NCBI GenBank assembly: GCA_000469685.2
Contig: LS997563.1
Coordinates: 7,688,437 to 7,752,436, forward strand
Origin: Haemonchus contortus
Taxonomy: Eukaryota; Nematoda; Chromadorea; Rhabditida; Trichostrongylidae
DNA: 64,000 nucleotides
Reading direction: 5' to 3'
In this document: piece after piece, positions 10,161 to 21,469 of the stretch
Layout: every line of letters starts with the position of its first letter
Position numbering within the stretch: position 1 is the first letter of the stretch
Made by a program: the position numbers and the translations under genes
Notes under the pieces: model-generated
The model's input: the letters and a program-made list of their open reading frames with translations, nothing else
Database searches by the model: none
Told to the model about the DNA's origin: nothing

Positions 10161-10810
10161 TAAGTGCAAGATAAGACCGAAAGGTGCGGCACCACAATCA
10201 GGGAAGCTGAATTTCGACGGTACTACCGTGAAACTGCAGGCTACCATCAGCGGAAGGGTTATGCATGAGCTGGAGGGTGTGAAAAATTTCACGGTGCAGC
10301 TGCGTATACCAATGAGGTTCTGCTTCTATCAATTAACAGACGTCAACCTCTTCCTCGAACAGATTGTCGCTCTGGAAGGGGCATCCCGCATACGGGTGAC
10401 AACGTGAATGAGGTAGGATCAGAACCTTCGTCATAACTAGGTGGCCGGGAGAACCTTTCAATTATACAGTACGCTCTATCCTGCGCACCACCCTACCAAT
10501 ACTTGGGTGGCTCTCGCCTACAGGACAAGGAGTAGTCGATAGCGACCAATCATTTTATCGATATCGACCAATTATCATTGATCGGCGTTTTTGGATCCGA
10601 GTTAACTTACTTGAGGTGGAGTGGCCACTCTGCCAGCCGAGCTACCTTTCATAAATTGTTTTACCTGGATTTTGGGCAGTTACCAACTATTTAGTAGTAG
10701 AAATCAATGGCTCTGCCTGCCACAACTTTTTTTTTCGCATTAACGGATCAATTCCTTTTGTTAATATGTTTTTTATCATTGCGACCGCACAAAATAGACC
10801 TCGGACCAGG

Positions 10811-11000
10811 TTAACATTTAAAGGTCGCAATCTCGAAACGCCCATTGAGACCGCCCGTGCTCATTGATCCCTTGGCGCTGCCATGGTGGCCGGCCCTTTC
10901 TCTTTTTCTCTTCTGTCTTTGTTTTTTTCCTATCTTCCTACATCTTCTTTTACAATCCAGGATCGGTTCCCGGTTGAGGCAAACCTTTTGTAATTCTCCC
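10811..11000 (-). other. Lys/Arg-rich ORF conserved in both arms (left copy)
   Basis: The minus-strand frame ends in KGSMSTGGLNGRFEIATFKC after a KKQRQKRKRERAGHHG basic stretch. The mirrored right-arm copy (26,348-26,500, plus strand) keeps the same frame, reading KGSMSTGGLIGRFEIATFNC. IATFNC resembles the opening of a LINE apurinic endonuclease domain, but neither copy continues into a recognisable endonuclease. It is best viewed as a remnant of a retroelement ORF inside the arms. Confidence 0.35.
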
Positions 11001-12074
11001 ATAAGAAAATCTTCGTGAGAATGTCATTCCACCTATCACTGACTGTATGTGATGTTTAGGTGATTGCTATGACAAAGAATCCATGCGTGGCGACTTAGAT
11101 TAAGTATAAGCTCATTAGTATCAAATGCTGTTACTACGACGATAGCATAGCACCGTTTTCCTGTCGCCTGGGTAATACAGATTGGATTGAGACCTGCTCA
11201 GATCTGCTAACCGCTTAACCACTTTTATTCACTTGACAGCTAGAGGGCTTATGGAAATCGAGTAGGACGTTCTCCAACTTCCCAAGGGATTGTACAGCCT
11301 GGAAGGGTTCCCGTTGCATCGCCAAATGATGAAGCGATTATCAATTTTTTGAAAAAGGAATAAGGAACAATCAGCTGCCAGTAGAAACGGAGCGACAAAG
11401 AGAGTCCTTCATGAAGGAAAGCTTAGCGGCGTTGATTAACCTGTTTTTTTGACCCGTCATTTCCTCTATACGCTTCCCTTTACATCACCCAAACATGATA
11501 CTCGGAATCAGTAGCGAGGTATGTTATCAAGATGCTTGTACGACTGATTCGTGTTTTCACTTTTCTCTCTGGGAAAAAACAAAATCTTTCCAATCTCCAT
11601 TCCTTCCCCTTGTTTTTTTTTCACTTTCGGAAGAATTTCAACTCGTAGTTTTGGGATGAGTATCCGTAATATTAAGACAGGTGCGCTTCGTTGCGCGCGT
11701 CTTTCGAAACTAGGTCACGCCGCAGCCGTCGCATGCGGCGGGTCAGCCAGCGATACATGACAGACGTCTCACTGGGGCATACGATTTGCGCTTGGTCTAC
11801 GACAGTCGGCCAAAGAGAAGATAACACGGACAAATGCGAATCGTTTGCTCCACTGACACTTGGTGGTACTGTAATGCCATCTTGAGACCTCAGTGGGGTG
11901 CGTCGCTCGCGAAGTGGGCGGGGTCACCTACTTTCGACGGACGCGCGCAACGGACCTTCGTCCACTTCAGGACAACCTTCGTGGGTGAACTATTCCACTT
12001 AGGTTCTTCACTTGCAGGTCAGGTTTAGTGATCGCGGTTGAACAGTAAACACTCTCATGACGTAGCGCAAAGGT

Positions 12075-12490
12075 GTCCCCCAAAATCATGAGAAACCGAT
12101 GTACTCGAAGACCTTAAAAGGACATCTGATGTGGATTTGGAAAGCCACACGACCAGTGGTCGTACTGTGTGGTGAACTTTGGTCGCGCAGGGGGTCACTC
12201 GCCAGAATCTCGGAGAATCTTCACCAAAACAAGAGGGGTAGAAGAAATGGATTTCTTTGTCGGTATAGGAGCCGATTGATTTTCCGGGAATTTGGCGGGA
12301 GACCCCCGGATCGACCAAAGTTCACCACACAGAACGATCACTGGTCGTGTGGTTCTCTGAATCCACACGTAGACGTCCTTTCATGGTCACGGAGCGCATC
12401 GATTACCCATGATTTTACGAGCACACTGGGGTTTGTGGTCGCTCTATGTTCTGAACTTTGTTTAGTCCGGAGACGGAACACCTCCGGGCC
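12075..12490. mobile_element. Palindromic MITE-like repeat, copy A
   Basis: It contains the inverted pair GTGGTGAACTTTGGTCG (about 12,171) and CGACCAAAGTTCACCACAC (about 12,313), separated by a block with CAAAACAAGAGGGG. Outer halves hold CACACGTAGACGTCC-like sequence. Related copies lie at 14,640-14,980, 21,470-21,790, 23,880-24,100 and 24,960-25,310. Copy A mirrors the 23.9-kb copy in the giant inverted repeat, and the 14.7-kb copy mirrors the 21.6-kb copy. Confidence 0.75.
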
Positions 12491-12514
12491 GGGAATTCTT
12501 TTACCTATACTGAA

Positions 12515-13178
12515 AGGCAACGTTCACGATAATTTTGGGTAATCCAGATTATGATGAAAAATGGAAGACAAGATCGAAACTAGTGCGACTGAGGTGAAGA
12601 AACTGCGTGCATCGGTGTTTATAAAGTGAGAAAAGGCTCCGAAAAAAACTTTAAAAAGGGGGCTAGACGAGAATGAAACCAGAAAAATGAAGAAGAGTGG
12701 GGCGTCCGGACGAGCGAAACAGTGTATTTCACTGCGCGCGTGTGGGTCCTGGTGCGAAGAACAGACAATGGTAAGCAAAAATTATTCACTTATAAGCATA
12801 AATAAACAAAAAACCTTAGTAACAGCAAAAGTAGTTCACTTTTTTCAGCCTCTAGGAGTAGGCAATCAAATAAGGGATCGCGGCAGCAAAAGAAAAACAG
12901 AGGGAAAAAAAGGAGAGAAACATCGCCTCATCACTCGGCGATTAGCTGATTGTGCATGGGTCCTAGAACGAATAATAGCAATCTGTATTGTCTCGACACT
13001 CGTCTAACGTGACCCGATCGAGGGGCGGGAACGCGAACGACGGCAACAAAGGGGCTGCCACTATGCCCTGGACGTCGAGATTGGGGGAGTGAAAGGGTCC
13101 CTTCTACAACCTATGGGGGCCGCTGAGTATTAATAAGGTAAGAACTCAATAACTTTTTTTTTATCGTGAACGGTGCCT
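12515..13178. mobile_element. TTAA-type element with AGGCA...TGCCT ends, copy 1
   Basis: The left end is AGGCAACGTTCACGATAATT and the right end is TTATCGTGAACGGTGCCT, an imperfect terminal inverted repeat. The right flank is TTAA and the left flank TGAA. The equivalent site in the other arm (~23,868) is uninterrupted and carries one TTAA. The length is 664 bp with no transposase. TTAA duplication is characteristic of piggyBac-type elements, but the ends do not start with the usual CCC, so the superfamily is uncertain. Confidence 0.7.
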
Positions 13179-14634
13179 TTAACTTTCTTCTCTTTACAAC
13201 TCTTTACACGTAACAAGCCAATCGCTGCTACGAATATTTCCGAAGGATTTTCAGTTAACGGTTAAATCGTTAAAATGTTTTGATCCTTCATACGTTTTCG
13301 AATTTCCACTATGTGACTATCGTTCACGTAGAATACTTCACTTCGAAAGAGTTCAGGTAATGCTGTTTGAAAAAAATGAAAAATTATTTCTGCGTTTTTT
13401 TCAGCGCGACTCGAAAGGTCTGCATCTATGCATTATTGATGCTAATGAAAAAAAAAAGAAATGTCAACGGTTGAAGCGACCTACACACCAGGGCGTATAC
13501 ATCGATAAAGTTTTTCTTGCACTCGCATTCACTCCTACCTTGCCACAAGTGGATCCTTTCACGAGTCTCGAGTTGGCTGCAGATCTCAACAGCCACCCTA
13601 CAGTTCCCCCTCCCCACCCACCGACTTATCCGTCTGCTCCCATCGAGAGAACATGATGAGCCGAACACCATGAGGTATGACAGGGAATATAGGGGATGCC
13701 TATGCAGTATTCTATTACATAGAGCCGCAATGATCGTACAAGGGGTACGCAAGGATTAATTAGGCAAGCAGAGGCAGGAATGAAGTGATGAGACTGTATG
13801 CGAGTGGAAAAGCGGCTATCCTAGTTGAATTCGGGAAAAGTTGGCGTCAAGAAAAATTTGATGGTGTCTCGATCATACCGATGTCAAGCAGGAGAAATTG
13901 CTTCTGGCTCAGCGGTTTGCTTGGGCTTCCATTGTTTAATGCGTAGCCTGTTTCCAAAGAATCTATAGACGACCTTATCTATGCGATGGCACATTTTATG
14001 AACGAAAATGCTAGGCTCGCAACTTGGCCAATCTACAGATGCTGAACGTACAGCTTGCAGTTTGTCTAGCTGAAAGGACTCGGAGGTCTCATACAGGATT
14101 CTGTTAGCACTATGGGAGTTCAACAGCTTTTGAAGGTACAAATAAACTCGGGTGTTCAACGGTATTCTGCCCCGACTCTAATGGGTGTCAGGTATATCTT
14201 CGCAGTTGAACAGCAATAGAATGATGATGACGGCCTATAGAGGCCGAGTAGAACATTTCCTGGCCTTTAGAAAAAATGATTGCAAAGAACTGACTGGAGT
14301 CCTTTGTATCAGACTGATCGTGAACGGTAGGCGGTATGTCACAGTATCAGACCAACTCAAAATGAGTAACTTTCAATATTTTTTTGAGAGGAAGATGTAC
14401 AGCTGGCTATGGAGTCTTGTTGAAAAAAAACCATTCCTTAACTCCGTTACTTTGCCTTGGTTTTCCTTGCTCTCAACGAATAGCTCGTGGTCAAAGATCC
14501 GTGGTATCGAGCCCATCTAAACTTTCCTGGTTATCAACCACCCAATGTCAACGCGACAATATTAATAGCGCGATCGTGCTCTTGGTGAACACCGAGGGTT
14601 AACTGTCCAATTCAGGTCTTGCAGAACTTTACGA

Positions 14635-14980
14635 GCACCCTAGGGCTGGTCGTCTTTCTATGATCTGAACTTTAGATTAGCTGGGAGGTGCCTCGCCGAA
14701 AACACAGGAGATCGATGGAATCCAAGACCCTGAAAGGACGTTTACGTGTGGGTTTGGAAAACCGCACGACCAGTGATCGTTCTGTGTGGTGGACTTTTGT
14801 CGCGCAGGGGGCCTCTCGCCAAAATCTCGGAAAATCATTGCAAAAACAGGAGGGGTAAAAGAAGTGGACGTTCTTCGGCGGTCTCTGATGGATTGATTTT
14901 CGAAGATTTTGGGGGAGACCCTCGGCGCGACCAAAGTCCACCACACAGAGCGACCACTGTCGCCTGGGTTCTCAAACTCA
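14635..14980. mobile_element. Palindromic MITE-like repeat, copy B
   Basis: It contains CACGACCAGTGATCGTTCTG (14,763) with TGTGGTGGACTTTTGTCG, and the inverted CGCGACCAAAGTCCACCAC (14,926). It belongs to the same family as 12,075-12,490, and its mirror in the right arm is 21,470-21,790. The minus-strand frames 14,672-15,132 are translations of this repeat. Confidence 0.72.
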
Positions 14981-16150
14981 CATACCCTCACGTTTACATA
15001 CTCTAAGCGTACCGCTGTGAATCTGTTTCTCGCGGTCTTGACAATTTGACGTTCCTTACCCTCTCCCTCACGGTGCCACCACGTCGAGAGCACCAAAGGT
15101 GTAGCGGTACCCATCTGAAGGAACAGACCCACTGTGAAACTCTCGGTTGATGGAAACCTTCGGTATCACTGGAATGTGGGCTTATTACCCCTCAATTCTA
15201 TAGTTGGGATGAAAGAGTCACTGGTATATTTAACTTAATCGGTTTCTCTTATTGTTTTAATGATTTTGGATGATGGTATTTGAAAGTGTATGAATCTTAC
15301 TCTTACTGAAGGGAGTTTGCAAATTCTGGAAAGAGGGTAATCGTCAGAATGACTTTCAAAGCGAAGGGTTCGGCTCAGTAGGAAAATTATTATTGCTCCA
15401 AATTTGAATACCATCAGGCAGCGTTTTTGCTGTTAATTTCGTGAAACTTCACTGAAGTGCTCTGATCTTTCTCTATATTAGTTAGTACGTACTGCTAGTA
15501 GTCGCTTTGTCTTTGTTGTACCTGATGTTTGTTGGTAAGGAGCGATAGATCTATCTGCTATATCAGCTAGGTACTAAGGAGCATTCCCGAGCGTATGAAA
15601 GTAATAAAACCAGCTCGGAACAGTCTCTCCGTGGTCATGGTTTGGTTGTGAATAACACTCCCTATACTTCCTTTTAAATATGTTTTTTATAGGTTCCCAT
15701 AAAATCGATCATTTCCTGTGATTTTAGTGTTTTTGGTTTTCCAATCAATATCTCGTGTAATATGCTGCCGTGTCTGACACTTCTGTACTGAATCGATCGG
15801 AATTCTCTCATACCTCATTCATCTCGATTCATCCGTTCTTTGATATTGAAGGCTACGTTTCGGTAGAATTGAGTTGGCAATGGGAGGTCACAATCGAAAC
15901 GAATCGAACCACCCAATAAGTCTGCCCATCTCCATTGATTACACGGCACTGATGGGCGGTGGCATCCTTTTTCTTCATTTCCTTCGTCTCTGTCGGCGGT
16001 GAACGCCTTTTTTCTTTTTTTTTTCATTTTTCTACTATATCAAGTAATCTTTTATGTCCGATTTTAATTTCCCTAAATAATGAACCGGACGTACATCGTT
16101 CTACAGAGCTTCTCGAAAGCTACTCAACCCACTTACATAGCATTATTCAG

Positions 16151-16450
16151 GTAGACCCGAACACCTGCGAGGTCCAAATTGGGAACGCTCCCATGGGCGT
16201 ACACCTTGCACAGGTCAACAACATTCCCTTATCTTTTCTTTTCATAGTCCAATAAAATAGTGGAATAAAAAAATGATTTGCAGGTGTGCGCTCTGTCAGT
16301 AGTGGATCAATAAGAACGTCCTGATCGACAGGACCTTGACGATCCACCACCTACTCGCGTATGGGGCCACAGGTATGAGATTTTTTGCTTTTCTTCCTAA
16401 ACCTTACATTAATTCGGTCCATTTCAGATCCGTATGGGCGATCGTGGCCC
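16151..16450 (+). pseudogene. Exon-like segments (left-arm copies)
   Basis: Three consecutive blocks are bounded by splice-like dinucleotides. The first is 16,151-16,213 (TTATTCAG before, GTCAAC after), reading VDPNTCEVQIGNAPMGVHLA. The second is 16,284-16,372 (TTTGCAG before, GTATGAG after). The third begins at 16,428 after ATTTCAG. The right arm carries the counterparts at about 21,238 and above, 21,085-21,169 and below 21,026, with the same AG and GT borders. The left copy has an in-frame stop in the second block, so it is at best a gene fragment. I do not recognise the protein. Confidence 0.35.
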
Positions 16451-16499
16451 AAGAACGTGTGAGTTGAAGGGCAGATGGACGGAACGAGCGGTCGACGGT

Positions 16500-18530
16500 T
16501 TTTTCTTTTTTGTCCTGTCTGTCCGTGTGTGTGTTGTCCTTGTTTGTGCATGCTACGTCCTTGTGGGTGTGGGTCCGCGTCTGTCCGCGTCGATCCCCTC
16601 TGTACGTGCCTGTCCACCTCCTTGTCTGTCCGTCCATGTCCCTCTGTCTGTCCGTATCTGTCTGTGCATGCCCACCTGTGCGTGCTGTCCGTCCCTGTCT
16701 CCCGTCCAGGTATCTGTCCATCCGTATGTCTGTCTGTCTCCATTTGTCTTTATGTGTCCACGTCTGCCTGTCCTTCTGTCTGTCTGCCCTCTGTGACTGT
16801 CAGTTCCTGTCTGCTTGTCTGTGGCCGTCCATCTAGCTGTCTGTCTGCGTGTTCCCTAGGCCCGTCGGCCAGTCTATCCTTAATGTCTGCCTCATTTGTG
16901 AAGTAGATAACTGCTGTCCATAAAGGGGCTTAGGTAGACTACTCAATGGGCATAATTTCGACCTCAACTTGGTACATGTGGGCAAGTTCTGATTGTTTCA
17001 TGCAATGAAAAGTCGCTAACACCGGCTCTTTTTGTGTGAAATAGTCAGAAGTTTCCCGTTGTACCATGATAAGTTCCTAATTCGCTAGAGTCCCCCCCCC
17101 CCTCCTCCTCCTCCCATTCTTTTTGGTCGGAGTTGCTCCGTTTTTCTGGGTGGTTTCCAGCTTGCCTGTTTAGTTCTATCTTTGTAAGCTCTCTTCTTTT
17201 CTTCTTTAATCTTCCATCATCTTTGTTAGTCTCCTTCACAATTTCGGGTGTTGTCATACTGAAAGACTACAGGTGGACAGGTGGAAAGGTAGTGAAGATC
17301 GGTTTTGCGAAGTAACAGCCTTCTCGAAACTTTTCTTCTGTACCTTTTCGACCTCGGCCTCTCAGCAGGATAATGATGGCTTGAGAGAGGTGTTGAAGGA
17401 TTAGGGTTGAAAGAATAGGTGGAAATAGTCTTGGGGAGTAGGGACCTCCTCAGAACTTTTTCTCTCTATCTCTTCGACTTCTGATCTTTCAATATCGATG
17501 TTTTAGGTGCTATTGTTGAGCCTCGATCTCGGATCTTACAACCTTATTTGGCTAACTTTTCGGCTCTGTCGTCGAACTGACCGAAACTCCAGCTGAATGA
17601 AGTTGTACAATCGGCCGAGGCATAACAATAACATTTTCCACACCAGTAAATCATACCAAGATTAACTGAAAGTCGGCCATCTTCTTTCAGTAGTTCTCCA
17701 TTTCTTTTCTACATGTTCTGGTTTCTTCATGATTCTGTTTCCTATGAGTTCACCTCTATTTTCTGCCTCTTTCTGCTTTCTATCTTTTCCTTCTTGTGGT
17801 AGTCGTCTACGCCTTGCAAATTTTTTTTGGCTTGGATCGACTCTGCCTGAGTGTAATCTCGGTTTTAGTTCATACTAGTTTTTTTCCCATCGTTTATCCC
17901 TCTTCACTTTCTTGTCCTCTCCTCTTGACTCTTTTTCTCAAGTTCTTTTTTCTTTTCTGTTCCCTCTACCTACCCTCATCACGCTTCCTATTATTTTTTC
18001 CCATCAGTAACGGTCTCCATTTAACAGTTTTTCTGATATTTAGATTATGCTGCTTCTGCTTCTCACAAAAGTCTTTTTCTTCCCTTTTTGCTCCTGTACT
18101 TCCTTCTGCGTTGGTCGTTCGCTCCTTTAGCATTTCTCTTCTTTTCCTTAGAATTGTTTTTTTTATTGTTTATCTTTACGTTTTGTTTATTGTCCTTCCC
18201 TTCTTTCTGATTTCTCTTCTTTTTTCCTCATAGTAACAGTTTCTGCTCAACATGCCCTCCTTTTGCATTGATCTAATCTGTTTTAGACTTTCGTAGTGTT
18301 GGTTCGCTCTTTTGGTCATTTTTTAGCTCATTCTATTCTTTTTTCATCGTTTTTTCTTTTCTATTTCACTTTTCTGCAGGGCTCTATGTTTCACCATCTC
18401 TTCCCTATTTTCTGTTTCGTTCCGTTTCTTCTGTTTTCTTTTTTCTCATTGATGTTTTCCTCTTTCTTAGTTGTTTTCATTCCCCTTGGGCGGCAATTCC
18501 CTGAACGCTTCGTTTTGAGGGTAACCATAT
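16500..18530 (+). repeat. Polypyrimidine tracts left of the inverted-repeat axis
   Basis: 16,500-16,860 is a degenerate CTGTC(T/C)GTC-type repeat. 17,090-17,220 is C/T-rich, and 17,690-18,530 is dominated by TTTTCTTT/TTCC on the plus strand. The long open frames here translate to Cys/Ser/Val/Leu-only strings (CLSVSVCACP-like or FFFL-rich). They are artefacts of base composition, not proteins. The interval 16,900-17,690 shows no identifiable feature. Confidence 0.8.
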
Positions 18531-18559
18531 CTTTTTGGACAGCAGTACTAACATAAATG

Positions 18560-19300
18560 AAGGCAGACAAGTGAAAGGGGCGCGGGGAAACATGCGAACA
18601 GGAGCGGGTGGAAGGGCGGCCGCACTCAGGCAGAAAAGGGATGGTGGTCGCAGATGGCGATAGATCGGAAGACAGGTTGGCATGGTCACATAGAGACAAG
18701 GAGAGGGACGGGCAGGATGGACAGATACTAAGGGGGAGAGGGGTGGATAGCAGCGGCACAGGGGGGCACGCAGGGACGGGTACGGAGAGACCGAAGGGGG
18801 AGGGTCGGACAGATGGAAAAGGAGGAGGGCAGGCACGAGATGTTGGGAGAAGGAGGGGGAGGGCACGCAGTAGTGGCACGCGGGCGTAAAACTCGAACAT
18901 ACATGCAGTGCTGTATGCCCGCCTGGTTCAATGTTCTAACCTACCCCCCTTTCCCTTCCATTCGCGCCTGCCCCCTCCTTTGCACCTGTCCATCCTCCCC
19001 TCCCTCTCCCTTCCGCATCTGTCTACACCTCCCCTCCATGTCTGGCTCCGCTCGTCCATGTCCCCCCTACCATCTGTCCATCTCGCCCCTCCTGTGACCA
19101 CATTTGCATGTATCTGCCCCTATCCATCTCCCTTCCTATCCGTCCGCTTCTTCCATCGTCTGCCCCTGCTCCACCTCTCTGCGCCCTTTCACTCCACCAC
19201 CTCTGCCTGCATATCTTCCGGCCTGTCTCCCACTCCGCCCTTCACTTTGCTTGTCTCCATCAGTGTCGATACCTCCATCCATGCATAAATCAAACACCCG
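18560..19300. repeat. Central purine/pyrimidine switch at the inverted-repeat axis
   Basis: 18,560-18,890 is G/A-rich on the plus strand (GACAGG, GGAGGG motifs). It flips at about 18,900 to C/T-rich sequence (CCATCTGTCC, CCTCCC) until ~19,290. The two halves are approximate reverse complements, so this is the axis of the large foldback. Proline/serine or arginine/glycine frames across it are compositional artefacts. Confidence 0.75.
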
Positions 19301-19409
19301 CTTCGAGACTGTATGGGCCAATTGATGTCATTGGAAACACCTTCACTGCAAATTGATCGATACAGGACTTCCTAGATTCCCTTACAGTCATATGGGTGGT
19401 ACTATTGAC

Positions 19410-20960
19410 AGATAAGGCAAAAGGAAAAGAGAAAAAAGAAAAGAGAAAAGAAATTCTCAGCTAGAAGAACTGAGAAGTACAGGAGGAGCTAAATAGAAAA
19501 ACGAGCTAAAAAGAACATGGGAGATGAAAAATGGAGAGCTACAGTCTAAACGGAATGAACAAGAAAAATGATCGGATGAAACAAACAGGAGATTGACAAA
19601 GGAAATACAAAATGAAAAGAAACAATCAGAAAAGGTAAAATTTCAAGGTGAAAAGGTGGTCAAAGAAGATAATTCGATAACAACAAATGGAGAAAAGATA
19701 GGAAAAAAAGAGAGTAAAGGATTTCATGAAATAATGTCATCGAAACCTAATTCCAAGCTATTGGCCAAGTAGCCACATGTAACAAAAAACATTCTTCCGC
19801 CCGACCTCACTCCGTCATCCCGAATTCCCTCGCAAAGTTTCTACAACGCCCTTTCACCTCTTCCCGCCCACCCCCGTATCACTGAAAAAGAACCTGACGG
19901 TTTGTTCATCTCCACTTCCTGAAACCATACACTAAGCATTACCCCTGTTCTCCCTCTTTCCCTCCCCATATCCCTCTTCAAGTGAGAAAAATGGGACAAA
20001 TTTGTTCGAAATCATATTAAATTTCAAGTTCAATCTGTTAAGCTGCCGGATGCCTCACAATGAGAGAGAGATGTTCGCTCCACCACGATCTTAACGTTCA
20101 TAAAAACCCCTACAAAATCCCAACGGCGCTCTTACTGCTCCGACCACACCTCTTTACACACCCCATTTGTTCAGGTAAAGAGGATAGATTAGAGATGAAA
20201 TTCCTATAATTCCGTTCAAATTTTCTACTTTTTGAAACTTCCTCAACTTTCAGACACTACAAAGCTTACTCTCACCACTGCCTTCCTCCCCACCTCATGT
20301 ACAGCAGAGCCGATCATTTCAGCACTCGCTTCATTCCTTCCCAACATTACTTTGTAGAATGATCTAGATGAAGATCGATCGCGCACAAGGCTCAAGACAA
20401 CAGGAGAATATAAAGAAGAGGAGATGAGACAGAAAAGGATGGCTACTCTTATATAGAAGTCCTGTACAGAGCAAATTCAGTAAAGTCGCTGTCATTACAT
20501 CAAAAGCGCCCGCTTCATCCCAAGCGGCTGATTCGGTTCTACCATGGACGAGAAACCTACGCTGCTGATGGAAACAAGCTGGAAGGACAGAGGGGTGAAG
20601 AACCGGCAGACATGCAGACAGATGGGTAGATGAAAGGGCACAGACAGGCAGACAGAGACAGATTCGGAAGAACGCTGACAGACAGACAGGCAGACGAATA
20701 TGGGCACATACGACAGACGGCCACGGGCAGACCGAGGACGAACAGAGGTAAAGGTGGACAGGGACGAACAGAGGTACACAGAGGGCACGCACAGACAGAC
20801 ACGGACAGACAGAGGGACCCGGACGGACAGAGGGGGACAGGCACGTACAAAGGGGATCGACGCGGACAGACGCGGACAAACACCTACAAAGGACGTAGCA
20901 TGCGAAAACATGGACAAAACACCCACAAGACAAACGGGACAAGCCTGTGGATCGGTCGAT
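19410..20960. repeat. Polypurine tracts right of the axis
   Basis: 19,410-19,740 is A/G-rich (AAAAGAGAAAAG). 20,590-20,960 is a degenerate GACAGACAG repeat, the mirror of the CTGTCTGTC tract at 16.5-16.86 kb. 19,760-20,560 is mixed sequence with nothing recognisable. Frames of up to 226 codons on the minus strand here read through the repeat and are not supported as genes. Confidence 0.72.
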
Positions 20961-21330
20961 CCGTCCCCGTCGTAGCTCCTCTCTTCACCACCATCACGTC
21001 CATGGACCAAGATCGCCCATTTGGATCTGAAAAGGATCGAGTTGAAGTGAGGTAATCGGGAGAGAAAGGCAAAAAATCTCATACCTGTGGTCCTCTCTGA
21101 GCATGCCTGGTGAATCGTCGAGGTCCAGCCGGTGGGCAAAACCGATCGATCCACCATCTGAACGCACACCTGCAATTCACTTTGTTATTCACCACTGTAC
21201 CGATTATGAGAATAGAAGTTAATTAAAAAATGCTGACCTGCGGTCGCAAGGTGTGCTTCTGTCAATGGTTCCCAAGTATGAAATCACGGCGGCCAGGGGT
21301 TGGCGCTTCCGATCCAAAAAGTGAACATGA
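20960..21330 (-). pseudogene. Exon-like segments (right-arm copies)
   Basis: On the minus strand there is an upstream block ending near 21,238 (RQPLAAVISYLGTIDRSTPC, donor GTCAGC). Then comes an 85-nt block at 21,169-21,085 (acceptor TTGCAG, donor GTATGAG), and a block starting at 21,026 after TTTTCAG. Joined in phase, the first two read into CAFRWWIDRFCPPAGPRRFT and then reach a stop soon after the third junction. The left arm keeps the same borders at 16.15-16.45 kb. This could be a gene fragment captured in the repeat. The function is unknown. Confidence 0.35.
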
Positions 21331-21469
21331 GTGCATAGATAAACTTTAAGAAAAGTCGGAAGCAACGACTGGTTCGAGAATAAGCAAAAATAAGAGGCAA
21401 ACATGAGAGAGAATTGGATGGAGAAAACCAAACAAAGGGAAAGATGCAGCAGCACGATTACCATTGAAA

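Larger units (their letters stand above)
8003..16900 (+). repeat. Left arm of the giant inverted repeat
   Basis: The arm has the 2-kb TIR element (8190-10,160), the TTAA element (12,515-13,178) and an extra segment (about 11,640-11,950) inserted relative to the other arm. That extra segment resembles right-arm sequence at 27,380-26,980. Between 10,380 and 10,400 it lacks ~300 bp that the right arm retains at about 27,390-27,080. It contains two copies of the GTGGTGAACTTTGG repeat (12.1 and 14.7 kb). No intact gene is visible. Short frames here, such as 14,185-14,520, are not conserved in the other arm. Confidence 0.8.

Noticed and set aside
16434..16906. Overlapping 105-143-codon Cys/Ser/Val-rich and Thr/Asp/Arg-rich frames
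   Set aside because: They are translations of a degenerate CTGTCTGTC repeat in several frames and both strands; composition alone keeps them open.
17796..18900. Long Phe/Leu-rich and Pro/Ser-rich frames (145-169 codons)
   Set aside because: They arise from T/C-rich tracts; there is no motif, no splice context and no conservation across the inverted-repeat axis as protein.
20364..21175. 192- and 226-codon minus-strand frames
   Set aside because: Most of the length reads through the GACAG repeat. Only the 21.0-21.3 kb part looks exon-like, and it is reported separately.
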